Source: Paraspadella gotoi
Taxonomy: Eukaryota; Chaetognatha
Assembly: GCA_051294375.1 (NCBI GenBank)
Contig: CM119263.1
Span: 28,336,549-28,400,548, forward strand
Length of the DNA: 64,000 nt
Direction: 5' to 3'
Part shown: positions 1 to 12,100 of the stretch, one piece after another
How positions within the stretch are numbered: position 1 is the stretch's first letter
Layout: the number at the start of each line of letters is the position of its first letter
Notes under the pieces: model-generated
Database searches by the model: none
Told to the model about the DNA's origin: nothing
Seen by the model: the letters and a program-made list of their open reading frames with translations, nothing else
Position numbers and translations under genes: made by a program

Positions 1-410
1 AAGCCATGATGATAGTCATTCATTGATGCGATGATAGTCATTCATTCATTGTAAATAAAACAAACAAATGCGTGTATGAGTGAAGAGAGAGAGAGAGAGA
101 GACGAGAGAGAGAGAAGAGGCTGGACAGTTTTTCCCGCCAACGAAACGCAATCAGAATTTTTAGGGAAAATCTAAAAGCAATAGGGATCGAGCCAGCTTT
201 TCGATGGTAACCAATATTAATGCGATATAACTAAATATTGATGCATGTAACCAATAATTGATGCGATGATAATAAAATAACTGATGTGATGATAATCAAA
301 TGATTGATGCGATGAATAGTCATTCATTGATGTGATGATAATCATTCATTGATATGATGATAATCATTCATTGATGCGATGATAGTCATTCATTGACGCG
401 ATGAGTCATT
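1..410. repeat. Degenerate 22-bp satellite
   Basis: Tandem and interrupted copies of a unit reading roughly GATGCGATGATAGTCATTCATT are seen at 1-50 and 230-410, with a GA microsatellite between (about 85-118). The same unit reappears, badly degraded, at about 15605-15715. No coding potential. Confidence 0.8.
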
Positions 411-435
411 CATCCGTAAATAAAACAAACAAATC

Positions 436-445
436 GTGTATGAAT

Positions 446-486
<41 letters not shown>

Positions 487-896
487 TAGAGAGAGGCTGG
501 TCAGTTTTTTCACTCTCGTTTATATAAAGATAATCAAAATTTTTAGAAAAAATTCACGAAAAATCTCGGATGTAAATTTGGGATTTTGTATTGAGAAAAA
601 GGCGGGAATAAAATGGCGAACGAATCGTACATTGAGAGAAGACAGAGGAAGAGAGGAGAGAGAAGAGAGAGAGAGAGAGAGAAAAAGCTGAACAGAGCCG
701 GAACTCGTTTACTCGTCGCCTGGTGAAAAAAAAAGTGACTAAAAAATTTTTTTTTGTAAAAAAAAAAAAGAGGAGAGAGGAGATAGAGAGAGCCGGAACT
801 CGTTTAATGACGGAGGTGAAAAAAAGGTGACTAAAATTATTTTTGTACAACAAAATAGAGATAGAAGAGAGAAGAGAGAGAGAGACAGATAGAGAG

Positions 897-936
<40 letters not shown>

Positions 937-937
937 A

Positions 938-980
<43 letters not shown>

Positions 981-1391
981 AGAAGAGAGAGAAGAGAGAG
1001 AGAGAGAGAGAAAGTTTTCCCGCCAACGATACAGCCAATATTTAGGCGATCACGTCTTGTTTAATATTGTCAGCGTGATCTCGGCTCAAGTTGATTTTTT
1101 TATATCAGTAACGTTCAGACGTTGCCATCAAAACGCGTTTATTTAGGTCTATGCTTCCTCCGATCATTGTTTACTCGTTGCCCCGCAACGGCCACGAAAT
1201 CCAGGTCAAGTAAGTTATTGCTTCACATTTTCTCAAAAAAAATCCACGAAAATCTCAGATGTAAATTTGGGATTTTGTATGAGAAAGAAGCGCGGAATAA
1301 ATGGCGATAATAAAAGTTTTAGTAAGGAAAGAAATATAAGAATTTTCAAAAAACGGTGGTAAAAAAGTGAATAATTTTTTTTTTGTAAGAG

Positions 1392-1437
<46 letters not shown>

Positions 1438-1480
1438 GAGACGGAGGGAGACGGAGGGAGAGAGAGAGAGAGCCTGAACT
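436..1480. repeat. GA/CT microsatellite cluster
   Basis: Long (GA)n runs lie at about 448-482, 660-685, 868-1012 and 1395-1470, separated by short copies of a dispersed unit that contains the phrases GGCGATAATAAAAG and GTAAATTTGGGATTTTG. Related unit copies recur at 61980-62850. The Arg/Glu and Ser/Leu reading frames here are products of the dinucleotide repeats. Confidence 0.85.
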
Positions 1481-1499
1481 CGTTTTTTTTAAACAATTC

Positions 1500-2195
1500 A
1501 GAAAAGGCCGCGCCTGATCAAATGATATATTTTTTTAGAAAGAAAAAAATAATCAGAATTTTTCAAAAAACGAAACATCACGCGAAGAGATCGCACACAA
1601 AGAGAGACAGAGAGAAACTGAACTCGTTTTTTAAACGATTCAGAAAAGGCAGCGCCTAAAAAAAATATAATATATATAAAAAAATAAATAAAAGAAAGGC
1701 AAAAAAAATGTTACAATGGTTTACAATTGGAAACTTTTCCAATTTTTTCCAATCGCAGCTTGTAAAAGATTTTATTTTTATTTGTATAAAATTAAGATAT
1801 AGCTTCTCATTAAAAAAATCCTTTGAGTTCCGCATTTTATAGAAATTTAAAAAATTTTTGAATTTCATCTTCAATATTATATACTGCAATATGTAAATTA
1901 GCTTAAAGCATTTCTATATACTAATTTGGATATTATAATCAGTACTATAATCTCATTTGCATATTGCAGTAAATCATAATGAAGTGGAAATTCAAACAAA
2001 AAATACTTAAATCCAAAAGTAATAAGAAAATATCAAAGCTATTTCAAGTTAGAAGCCATATCTATTTTTTAACTTACTATGATCGCACACTTTTGTAAAA
2101 TTTAGAATAATTCATAATAATTTTTATTTAAAAAAAAAACGGTAAGTGGCAGCCAAACCTATAAAAGCGTAGTAGTTTTTATTTAAAAACAGCGT
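1500..2195. other. AT-rich DNA without recognisable gene
   Basis: AT-rich sequence with a few short copies of the neighbouring dispersed unit up to about 1650. No exon, RNA or element could be supported in the rest. Confidence 0.6.
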
Positions 2196-2201
2196 GACGG
2201 C

Positions 2202-2202
<1 letters not shown>

Positions 2203-2235
<33 letters not shown>
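2203..2235. repeat. (GAC)n triplet microsatellite
   Basis: About eleven uninterrupted GAC triplets. They lie some 480 bases before the FkbM start codon. No reading frame continues into them. Confidence 0.9.
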
Positions 2236-2269
2236 TACGTCACAAAGAAGCTCACCCGAATCAATATCA

Positions 2270-2380
2270 AGCCTGAACCGGCTTCGCCGGTCATGGCTTG
2301 ATAATAAGCAGTCCTGAGCTTCGGATCAGGCTGTAACACCGTGTTACAGGCGGGTTAGTCCACCATAGTAATTCAAATAT
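2270..2380 (-). repeat. Partial copy of tRNA-like dispersed repeat (family S1)
   Basis: The segment around 2312-2365 matches, on the minus strand, the 3' half of the S1 repeat seen complete at 28625-28860. Just upstream is a small CCGGC/GCCGG hairpin. The rest of 2380-2700 shows no recognisable element and may hold the FkbM promoter and 5' UTR. Confidence 0.6.
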
Positions 2381-2710
2381 AATTTGAAGAAGAGTTGTTT
2401 CTTGAGTTTGGATGTTGAGGAGAGTGCCTGGAGATCCCTCGGCAATCTCGGCTGTCCACTCCTTAATCTCTCTGTCGGTTATTGGTCGGTCTTGGGTTGA
2501 AATAAGGTTTGTGATTTGTCGGCTTTCCTATGATTCGCGAAGACGATGACCAATCACATCACAAGGCGGACAAGGTCCCTCTTTTACGTTGATGCAACAA
2601 ACACGAATAAAAATTGATTCTACTTCAGAGCAATAATAATTTTTGTATAGTAAAGATTCTTTTTCCAAAAAAAATTCCTGCTAATTTTATTCGGCCCGTC
2701 TCCGTATGAA

Positions 2711-3110
2711 ATGTTTCGCGTAATAAAGAGAAACCGGGTGATCGTCTTCGTCCTTTTCCTCTGGTTCGCTTTCTTTTTCTTTCTTGGCAAGTTTCACTTC
2801 GAAAACGGGATAATCGGCGGCCGAAGCGGCGACGTCGGGGGCGGCGTCGGGGGCGGCGTCGGCGGCCTAAGCGGCGACGTCGGGGGCGGCGTCGGCGGCC
2901 TAAGCGGCGACGTCGGGGGCCTAAGCGGCGACGACAGGAGCCTAAGCGGCGACGTCGGGGGCGGCGTCGGCGGCTTAAGCAGCGACATCAGCGGCGACAT
3001 CAGCGGCCGAAAAGGCAACGACGTCAGCGGCCAAAATCGTCGCTTCTTTTTGGATTTAGGCGCCAACACAGCGACGAGCGTGGAACTCTTTCGTTCAACT
3101 TACCCAGAGG
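2711..3110 (+). CDS. FkbM gene exon 1: anchor, repeat stalk, motif I
   Basis: The ATG at 2711 opens 133 codons plus one base and ends before GTAAGG. An upstream ATG at 2706 is in another frame and stops after five codons. Bases 2815-2990 are tandem repeats of GGC/GAC-rich units encoding GGLSGDVGGGV-like blocks, a disordered, probably glycosylated stalk between membrane and catalytic domain. The exon is much more GC-rich than its surroundings. Confidence 0.82.
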
Positions 3111-6100
3111 GTAAGGAGCTGATGTTAGAGTCAATGGTCGACACCTAATGCTAATCTTTGGTTTCTCTCAGGCAATGAATATTTCATCTACTCTTTTGAG
3201 ATCGCCCCGCTATTATGTCATTATTTGGCCGGCTACCCTCGTCATAAGGTCTTCTGTCCACTCGCAGTAGGGACCAAGTCAATTCCCATCTTTGCGCAAG
3301 TCCAACTTATATTCTCTCCAAACGAAACGACAGAAGTTAGATGGGGTTAGTTAAATATCGATTAGATAGTCTAATTACTAGCAACGTGAACAATTGGAGT
3401 CATGAATATCTTCTAGATAGCAAATATAGTGCTTGAGGGGCCGCTTTTATACTAATTATTGAAGCTACTCCATACAGCAACCACGCGCGAACCACGCGGC
3501 TGCTGGAGCGTTGAAGCCTAAACTCTTATTACCATAATTAGCTATCTATCCATTAAATTATAGTAAAGAAACGAAGATAAAGGGTAGGGAGGCGTCGTGA
3601 TTTTTTTTTTCGATTTCCGTTCAAAAATGGTTCCATCAAAAATATATAGTAGGATGGACTGGGTGGAGTGATGAAAAGATTGAGCGATTGAAAAATGTTT
3701 TTTTGCTGTATTTGTATATGTAATGAAAAATTATTAAACCTTTTTTCAAAAAAATGTTGCATAACAGTATCATAGATTGAGTTTTTTTTATAGTAATATC
3801 CTTCCAGCAGATTCCGGCTCTATAATTCACTTTGTCGGTCCGTCACAAGGTTTACTGATTGCAGAGTTGCAGAAGGTTGACAGGATAACCAGGTGCCATA
3901 GGCAAATCAGGGGGCGGATTTAAGTTGTTCATGTCTTCATAATTACCATCTGTAAAATGATATTTTTTAAATTTATGTTTTGAATTAGGCGGGAATTTGC
4001 CTAGGTGACGTAACCTTCTAACTCACCTGTTATGGGCACTTTTTTCAAGGAAGCCCCTTGCGCGGCTCCTAAAGCAGCGGGCTCAAACACACGGACAAAA
4101 ATGTTATCTTTGCTACTTTCATCGTCGTTTATGCATCCTCCTTTTGTCGTCGCTCTCAGCCGTTCCCGCAAACTGCTTCGCTCCATCTTCAAATTATCGT
4201 TGTCGTTTCTGTCAATCCTGTCCTGGCGTGAGGCTTAATTCTTTCTCTCGCTAAGTTCACCAGCAAACCAGAATTTGTGTTGCAAAAGTAGCGTCGGGAA
4301 AAATCGGCCCTATTCCCTTACCCTAATCCTATCCCACCCTAATCCCTAATTCTACTTCTAAACTAACCTTATCCTAAACCAAAAAACCCTAAACAATTAA
4401 TCCATCGTTCAAATTAGTCGTTCAAATGTATTCTACGTCATCCAGCCAGAAAGAGCGAGAGAGATTCGTCTGCCGTCATACGGCAAGGGGCATCAATGTT
4501 TGGAAAAGGCCAATTTTGTCCTATTCTTGTGTCACTAAAGGCTCATGGAATTAAAGCTTTAGTTCATAAAAAAAAAAAAATAAAAAAAAAAAAAAAAAAA
4601 TAAAAAAAAAAAAAAAAAAAAAAAAAAAAGAAAAAGAAAAAAAATTATGGTTTAATCCCAACTTGGTACCTGCTCTACAGGAAAGTATAAAGATTACCCT
4701 ACGCTGACTAAAAGTAAAACCCTCCCATTCTTTTACGTTCTCACATTTCTCCAATCCATCCCACAACTCGGATTCCATTCTTGATCAGTTTATCATCCAG
4801 AGCTTTCCACTCTTTTGGCGTGGCAAGGCGTTGCACCATCTATGCAATTCTGCCTACCTAGAGATGACATATTGTTTACTGTTTAGTTTTTTTCTTTTTT
4901 AGGCCATGCAAATTGCGCGGCCCAAAAACACAGTAGATTAACATTGGATGCTCCATTGCATTAAATCAAATAAAATGTATTAATACTGTTACTGTTATTG
5001 CTGTTACTACTTTAGAACAAAGTTTGAAGAAGATTTAACAACGATTTTATATTTCATAGTGAAACGGACATGTTTCGACTCACATACGAGTCTTCTTCAG
5101 CGCCAATTCATTTGTGTTGAAATTGAATTGCGCTGAAGAACTGACTCGTATGTTGAGTCGAAACATGTCCGTTTCACTATGAAATAAAAATCGTTGTTAA
5201 ATCTCTCTTCAAACTTTGTTCTAAATCAAATTCACAACGAAACAGAAAGGAAAAAAACACCTGCTTACTACTGCTAAGATAAAGGAAAATTCAAAAAACT
5301 TTATTCTAAAACCCACTAGATCTTCACTTGCAATGTTTATTTTTAAATTTTTTTAACTTAAATATTTTGAACAAATAATTTTTTTGATATTTTTAAAATA
5401 TTTTTTTCCTATGCTTTGAAAATATGCAAAATTATCTGTTTACTATTTTATATTTTCATATATTTATTTTATTTATTTCTTATTTTATGTCTGATCAAAT
5501 CATTTTAATCATATATCATATATAGAAACAAAATAGTAAAAATTATTTTTTGAACACCAGTTATGATTTTGTAGAGTAATGAATAATGAGCCATCTTTCG
5601 TAATAGGCGACTTTTAATTTAAACATGTTCCAAAATAATAGTATGATAAAATTGTGCAACAGTTTGGATTTAAACCAATTATTAAATTTAGAACAACTAT
5701 TACAATCATTAATAGATCAAATTTAAAAATATACACATTTGAATTATAATTCCATTCAAGTACTTCCATTTTATTATTCAGATCATCATTCTTATTGTAT
5801 TATGTCTGCCAAAAAACAATTCCAAAGGGTAAATAAATCTATCATTTAATGTAAATTAGATTAAAGTAAATAACAATTACCTTATTACACAGACTTCTTG
5901 AACCTCCTTACATAAGACCTGGAATATACTTTCCTTTCAAAATTTGTAAGCCAGATAGATAATTGTCTCACTTTTCCAGGTAAATATAAAAAAGGTATTA
6001 GGATTTTAGCAGGGACAGGTATAGCCACATTATATATGCAGTAGAGCTCCAGAATACCATGCATTTTTGAAAGTTCCTGATACCTGCAAGGTTTCTTGTG

Positions 6101-9100
6101 CAAATTTTCGTAGAGAAAAAACGGAAAATATCAAACAATAAAAAAAATTTCCCTGAATGCCTCTTATGGATTTTCCACGCCAGTTTTTTGCGTCGGTTTA
6201 AAAAAATCATGATTTTGGGAAAAAAATGAGCTGTTATTCAGCTGGCATATTTTAATTCATCAAAATAAATTTACTACTAACCTTATTACTAAATTTTTTG
6301 TTGTAGTTTATAAATAAGGTTAAAAAATTATGATTACGAAAGACTTCAATTAAAAATTATTAAATTTTTTTAAGTCAAATCATCCCTGACCAAATTACTC
6401 TACAAATTCTAATAAGATTTTATAAGAAAGTAAGATTTGGTTATACAAATAGAACTCTCTAAGGATTTTAAATATTTTAATCCTTAAGCCAAGATATTGG
6501 CCTTAAAGGTTGCTAAAATGCCAAAAAAAAGTAGGCGAGAATAGATAGAGGCTCTTTGGCCTTTGTGGCTAGCAAGCCTCCCATCAACTTAACCCAAAAA
6601 CTAGGTCAAATAAGTCTTCTCAGCTCATGACTTCTCCAGCAAGCTACTTTGATAACCTTATCTTAACACGGGCTTTTATTCATTTGTGCAAGCCTCAACC
6701 CTAATCTTAATGTCTTCTAAGTACAAGCCTGATGCAAGTATTGCCGATTTTGCAATTGTGGAACAGGCTTTAGAAAAGGACAGTAAGCTTGGGTATTAGG
6801 GTTAGAGAAAGGTACTTGGAAGGAAATAAGGATTAAAACTAACCTCACAGGCCTTTGCCAATTCCTGTCCATCTTCCTCAACCTCAATACCTAACCCAGC
6901 CTCATAGCCATTGCCAAGGCTAAACCTTAATCCCTAACTCCCTGGCCACTACTTTTCACCTTATTCAGGCCTCATGTCTGTAGCAAGCCTTGCCCTACCC
7001 CTAATTAAAATGTTAACATTAAGGTACTCAACCTTGATGCACAAATATAGCTAACTGCAAAATTATCATTTGGCAGGTTTGCTGATGATATTAAGTAATT
7101 GCAATTATTGCAATTGGACAGGCTCAGAAAACGACAGGAAGCTTTGGTTAGGTTAGGAAGGTATCTGAGAAAGAAATTTGGATTATAAGTTTGGCCTTAA
7201 TTGATGGCGGAGCGTTTAGTGGTAAGGAGAGGCTTGCATGACAGATATTTAGGGTTAGAGTGAGCTCAGAGCTGTTAGCTAGGTTAGGTTAGATTTTATC
7301 CAGCGAGGGAAACGATAAGAATAAGTTTTGCTTAGGGCCGTTTATGAGGTTTTGGGTTGAGTGAGAGGCTTGCTAGCTGCAAAGCCAAATTCGTTCCACC
7401 TAATTTCGCTACTTTCTTTTGCATCACTCTGTAAAACTTTTAAAAAGTTCAATATCTCTTGTTTAAAGATTATAGATTTAAAATCCTTAGACAGTTCTAT
7501 TTGTTTAACCAGATGGTAAATTTATTAAAATTAGTGAAGTAGTCAGGGCCATATTAAGCTAAAAAAGTATGAATTTTTAACTTCAAGCCTTTGAATAATA
7601 TTTTATAACATTATTATTAACCAAAACAAAAAATGTAATATGAAGGTATTTTGGTAACTTTATTGATTAATTAAATGTATGCTGGCCTGACTATAACAGC
7701 TTATTTTCTTTTCTAAATCCTGAATTTTAAAACGAAGTGGTTGACCAAAACTGCATTGGAAAATCTCAATTGAGCATCCATAGAAATTTTTTATTGTGTA
7801 TATTCGTTTTTCCTTACTAAATTTGGTACAAAACTTTGCAGGTATCAGAACTTTCAAAATGTATGATATTTCTGGGACTCTAGTTTAAATGGAAAAAAGA
7901 TAAGTCACATTTACTTGAATCTTTTACTAATTTTAACAACATAATTATATAATGAATTAATAATTGGAGGGATAGATCTGAGATGAAATTGTTGTGTCGT
8001 GGAAAGAAGGAAAGTGTGGGGACTAAGCTAGATATTAAAGATTAGATGGAATCTGGAGTGGAAATTACTTTAATTATTCATAATTGGAGTAATTATGCCA
8101 AAATATTAGTGTCTATCGTCCGTGTCACTCCCCTACATATACTCCAATTAATTCGTGATTGGAGGCATGATTACAATGAATTTGTTTGTGGTAGGGAAGT
8201 CGGGGTTCTAGGCCGGTGGTCGCTAGCAGTTAAGAGGGACGGGGCGCTTAACCGCCTGTAACATGGTGTACAGCCTGATCGAGAGCCCTCAGGGACGCTT
8301 ATATTGAACGGTTCTAGTCACTAACACATTACAATAATTACTGTTCTCTTCAATGATATTTTATATTGCATCCAAGAAACTATTTTCATACGGCGACGTT
8401 TCAATGATTCGAATTGACATATCAACGTGAAACCGACTAAAATTAAAGGTCACCAGAAAAGAGAGACTCAGATAATGAGCCTAAGCGAGGTAAATTATTC
8501 TTCACTCCGCATCTCAATGATAAAATGTTACAAAAAAATAAAATATTTTAATATTGGCAATATATTAATATACCGAGAGTCAACAGTCCTCAAAATTTCA
8601 TTCCAATCCATCCATGCAATCCACGAATAATGTAGTTTTTTTGTTAAGGGTGGACGGGACGGACAGAGAAAGACGGACGAACGGTAATCCATTTTTGCAC
8701 TAATTTTATAATAATTAGAGGTTTCTATCGATTATTTAAGTGAATGCCCACAAATTGCTGATTAAGAGATCCGACTAAAACAGAAAAGAAGTTTTCAGGA
8801 TACCATTTGTCAACAAGGATAAGGATCAGTTTCGAGCGCGTGAGAACCGGATATTCGGAACTCTTCTATGTCTATCTTCATGGATAAGCTCCTCGGCTTG
8901 AGGTTTTGGAAAGAAAAGCAGAGTCAATCAGAAAACGAGTCATATGAACTATTAGGCAAAAGAGGCGTGTTGATCCTGGGGTGTGAGATAATCTTTAAAC
9001 TCAAATACTGAATAGATTCATTGAGTTGGAAACCCCTTCGTTTCAAAGAATTTGGTCATTGTTAATTTATTAATTTTATATTAACTACTCAGATTAATAA

Positions 9101-12100
9101 GTCTTAAAAAGCTTTGTTTAAAAAAATGAGATTACGTTAATCAAAGCGGTTCCAGCGAGATTCCTCCCACACGGTTCCTCGCCACAGGGATTCCTCTCAC
9201 ATCAGGATTCCTCCAAACGGGATTCCCTTCCTACGGATTCCTCCCACACGGGTCTCCCCCGCTCGGATTACACCTACGTGATTCCTCCCTTGATTTCTTC
9301 CTTCTTTTACTTCGGGAATCTTAATGACCAATGACCATATGAATTTCTTTTTACTACAAATACAGCATTTAGGTAGTAGACAGGATTCTAAGGGAAACCA
9401 AAGTGGATTTTATTTCTTCAAAAAACAAAATTACAAGACGGTGTCAATTCCAGGAAGATGTTCAATGCAAATTGTGACCATTATAATATTTATTGCTCCA
9501 TCGGAATCGGAGGTAAGGGTAGAATTAAAGGCGGAAGATTTGTCTCTTCACCAATGATTCGATTCCGGCGGATTTTACTCGAGTCGCTGATCGATTTCGT
9601 TTCGGCAGTCATTTTGATTCGAGGAATTCAGCAAAAAAAAAAAAACTTTGTGCAATATTGGTAGAATATTATCAACAAAATTGATTAAATTTGACCCTAA
9701 GAAGAAGTGGGTTCGATTACGGATTAATTTAAATCATCTGCTGGCATTTCCTAATCAAGAATCTTATATTTTTGCTACTTTTAATAAAATAAAATATGTC
9801 ATTTTTGTCCATTTTGACCTTTGTCTAGAGATTTGACGCCAAGATCGTTGGAGAAAAATTTTCCGCAAAAATTTGTTGATTTTAACGCTTATTATGGAGC
9901 GTGAAGAATCAAATACTTCACACAGAAAGAAAGAGAAAAAGAGAGAGTTAGAGAGAAAGTTCGAGAAAGAAAGAAAAAAGAAAAGTGGAAAACAAGAAAA
10001 AATGTTTCATAATATAGCATGGCCGAATTTTTGCCTAAGCAGTAGTATATCTAAAAACGCGACCGATTCTACGAACAATTTTATCTTTAAAAGTTGTTCT
10101 TACCATGAAAAATCGTTTTTAGTTTCTTCTTAATATAGTCTGATACCGTAATTGGAATGTTTAACGTGAAAGAAATCATGTCTACCGTGTTTTGAAACAT
10201 AGAAATCACCCAGTGAGTTCATGAAATTTGCAAATTACTTGTTTCACTTTTTCTATTTTTATATTTTTATGAAGATTTAGTTTTAATCTTATTATTTAAT
10301 CAAATATATATTGCTTCTCTTCTTAAAAATGTTTATTTATCTAATAATTCAATTTGGGAAGGGGAAGTCAGTGTTGTCTTCTGGACAATAGAGGAGCATC
10401 TATACAACACAAGGTTAGATTACTATCTGTCCTAGTTTCTAATAGATATCACACATCATTTCTGTTAGAAAGTCATTAATGAAAATCATAATATCAAAGA
10501 GGCTGAACAGAAAGGGGTGGAATGGATAATTTTTTGAGGGGTGACCAAGTTATATTATTGATTTTACCAATAGGGATAAGACTACCATGTAGAATTGTAT
10601 GTTCTGATAGGGATACATACCGGGGAAAGGTCTATAGGGGCACCTTTATGTCATGAATACAATTTTAAAAACATATTTTTTCTTTATTCTACCTTTTAAT
10701 TATTTCTTTTTTGAATATTTTTTATCTTTTATTTTTATACAATGGGAAGGTCATCAGTTGGGAACCTATACCCTTCATGGATTTCGGCTCTTTAATCCCA
10801 ATATCCAGGTATAGGCGAGCCCATCACCAAATGGTGAATCCTTCATTGTTGCCTATCTTATATTTTAAATGTATATCTTGAATGTTTATCTGAACAGACC
10901 AAAGCTCTAGCATCACAGCATTATTAATTTAGAGAAATTTTATTCAGGTTTTGTAATAATTTGTAATTTGTAAATAAATAAATAAGTTAAATAATTAGTT
11001 TAATAATAAGTTAATAATTAAGGGTATATTAATGTAAAGTTAACATTAAGTTAATTGGTAAAAGTTAAAAAATAAATTAAATCAGAGAGTTAAATAAGTT
11101 AAATAAGTTAAATAAGTTATTTAAATAATATTGATGTTATTATTATAATTATTATTTAGTGGTTTATTTTTGTTATTTTTTCCTTATCATTTTATTAGGA
11201 ACTGGCATGTATAATCTTTTTTGAAAATAGATTAACATCAGTAACATTATATTTTTTTATTAGCTCCTTATAATTATTAAAAAATTTAATTCCCATTTCC
11301 CAAGTCCTTAAATATATAACCCTGACTTTGTAGTTTTTGCTTAAATTTATAGCTCTATGTTATAAGGGGAAGATAACTAATGCTAACCATTTTTTAAATA
11401 AAGAGTGTTTCATATTTATCAGTGGGAAAAAAGAATTAATAGTTATTTAAGTTTCAATTTCATTGTTAAAACTACCCGAATCAAAATCACTGCCTTTCTT
11501 GAGATTGATTCCTCTGCGATGACAGGAGGTCCAGCTCTTTTGGGACTAACTTAAAAAAAATTGTTTTGGATTGGGTAAATTAAAAAATTTTAAAAAGTGT
11601 TTTCATGTGTAGGAACTTTATGTAGAGGAATCCCCGTGGGAGAAAACAATAAATCTTGAAAATATCTACTATACAGATTGTAGTAAAATGTTCAACAAAG
11701 ATGGCTTTTAAAGCTAATGCAAAGAAATGTTCCTCTCTGATTTTTGCGTATTATGGTTTACTGGTACTCAAATAAAGGAGGTCTATGGTGGATTAAAATC
11801 CACCAACCGTTCATCAGTGGCCATTGGTGCCGGAGGCAAGTCATTTGCCTCCCAAAAGTCCGGTTTCTAGCCCGCTGGTCGCCTTGCTATTAAGAGGGAC
11901 GGGGCGCTTAACCTGCCTGTAACACACGGTGTTCCAGGCTGATCCGAAGCTCAGGGACTGCTACATTGAACGTTCTGTCACTAACACAACAATAAATTAC
12001 TGTCTCTTCAGTTTCCACTTTGCCTATTTATAAACGCAACTGATATTGAACCAATGAGTTTCAGAGAGAAGTCAAAGTAACAAAGATACTGGTCGGAAAA

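Larger units (their letters stand above)
3847..11826 (-). repeat. Left arm of an 8-kb inverted duplication
   Basis: About 8.0 kb that is the reverse complement of 15963-23953, followed along its whole length: the degenerate exon 4 copy at about 3860-3955, palindrome at 5011-5224, TAACCC-rich blocks at 6600-7330, S1 copy at about 8190-8380, degenerate exon 3 copy at about 8795-8945, and 16-bp tandem block at 9150-9290. The copies differ mainly by one- or two-base insertions and deletions, including inside the exon copies. The left versions of the FkbM exons would not be translatable. Confidence 0.85.
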
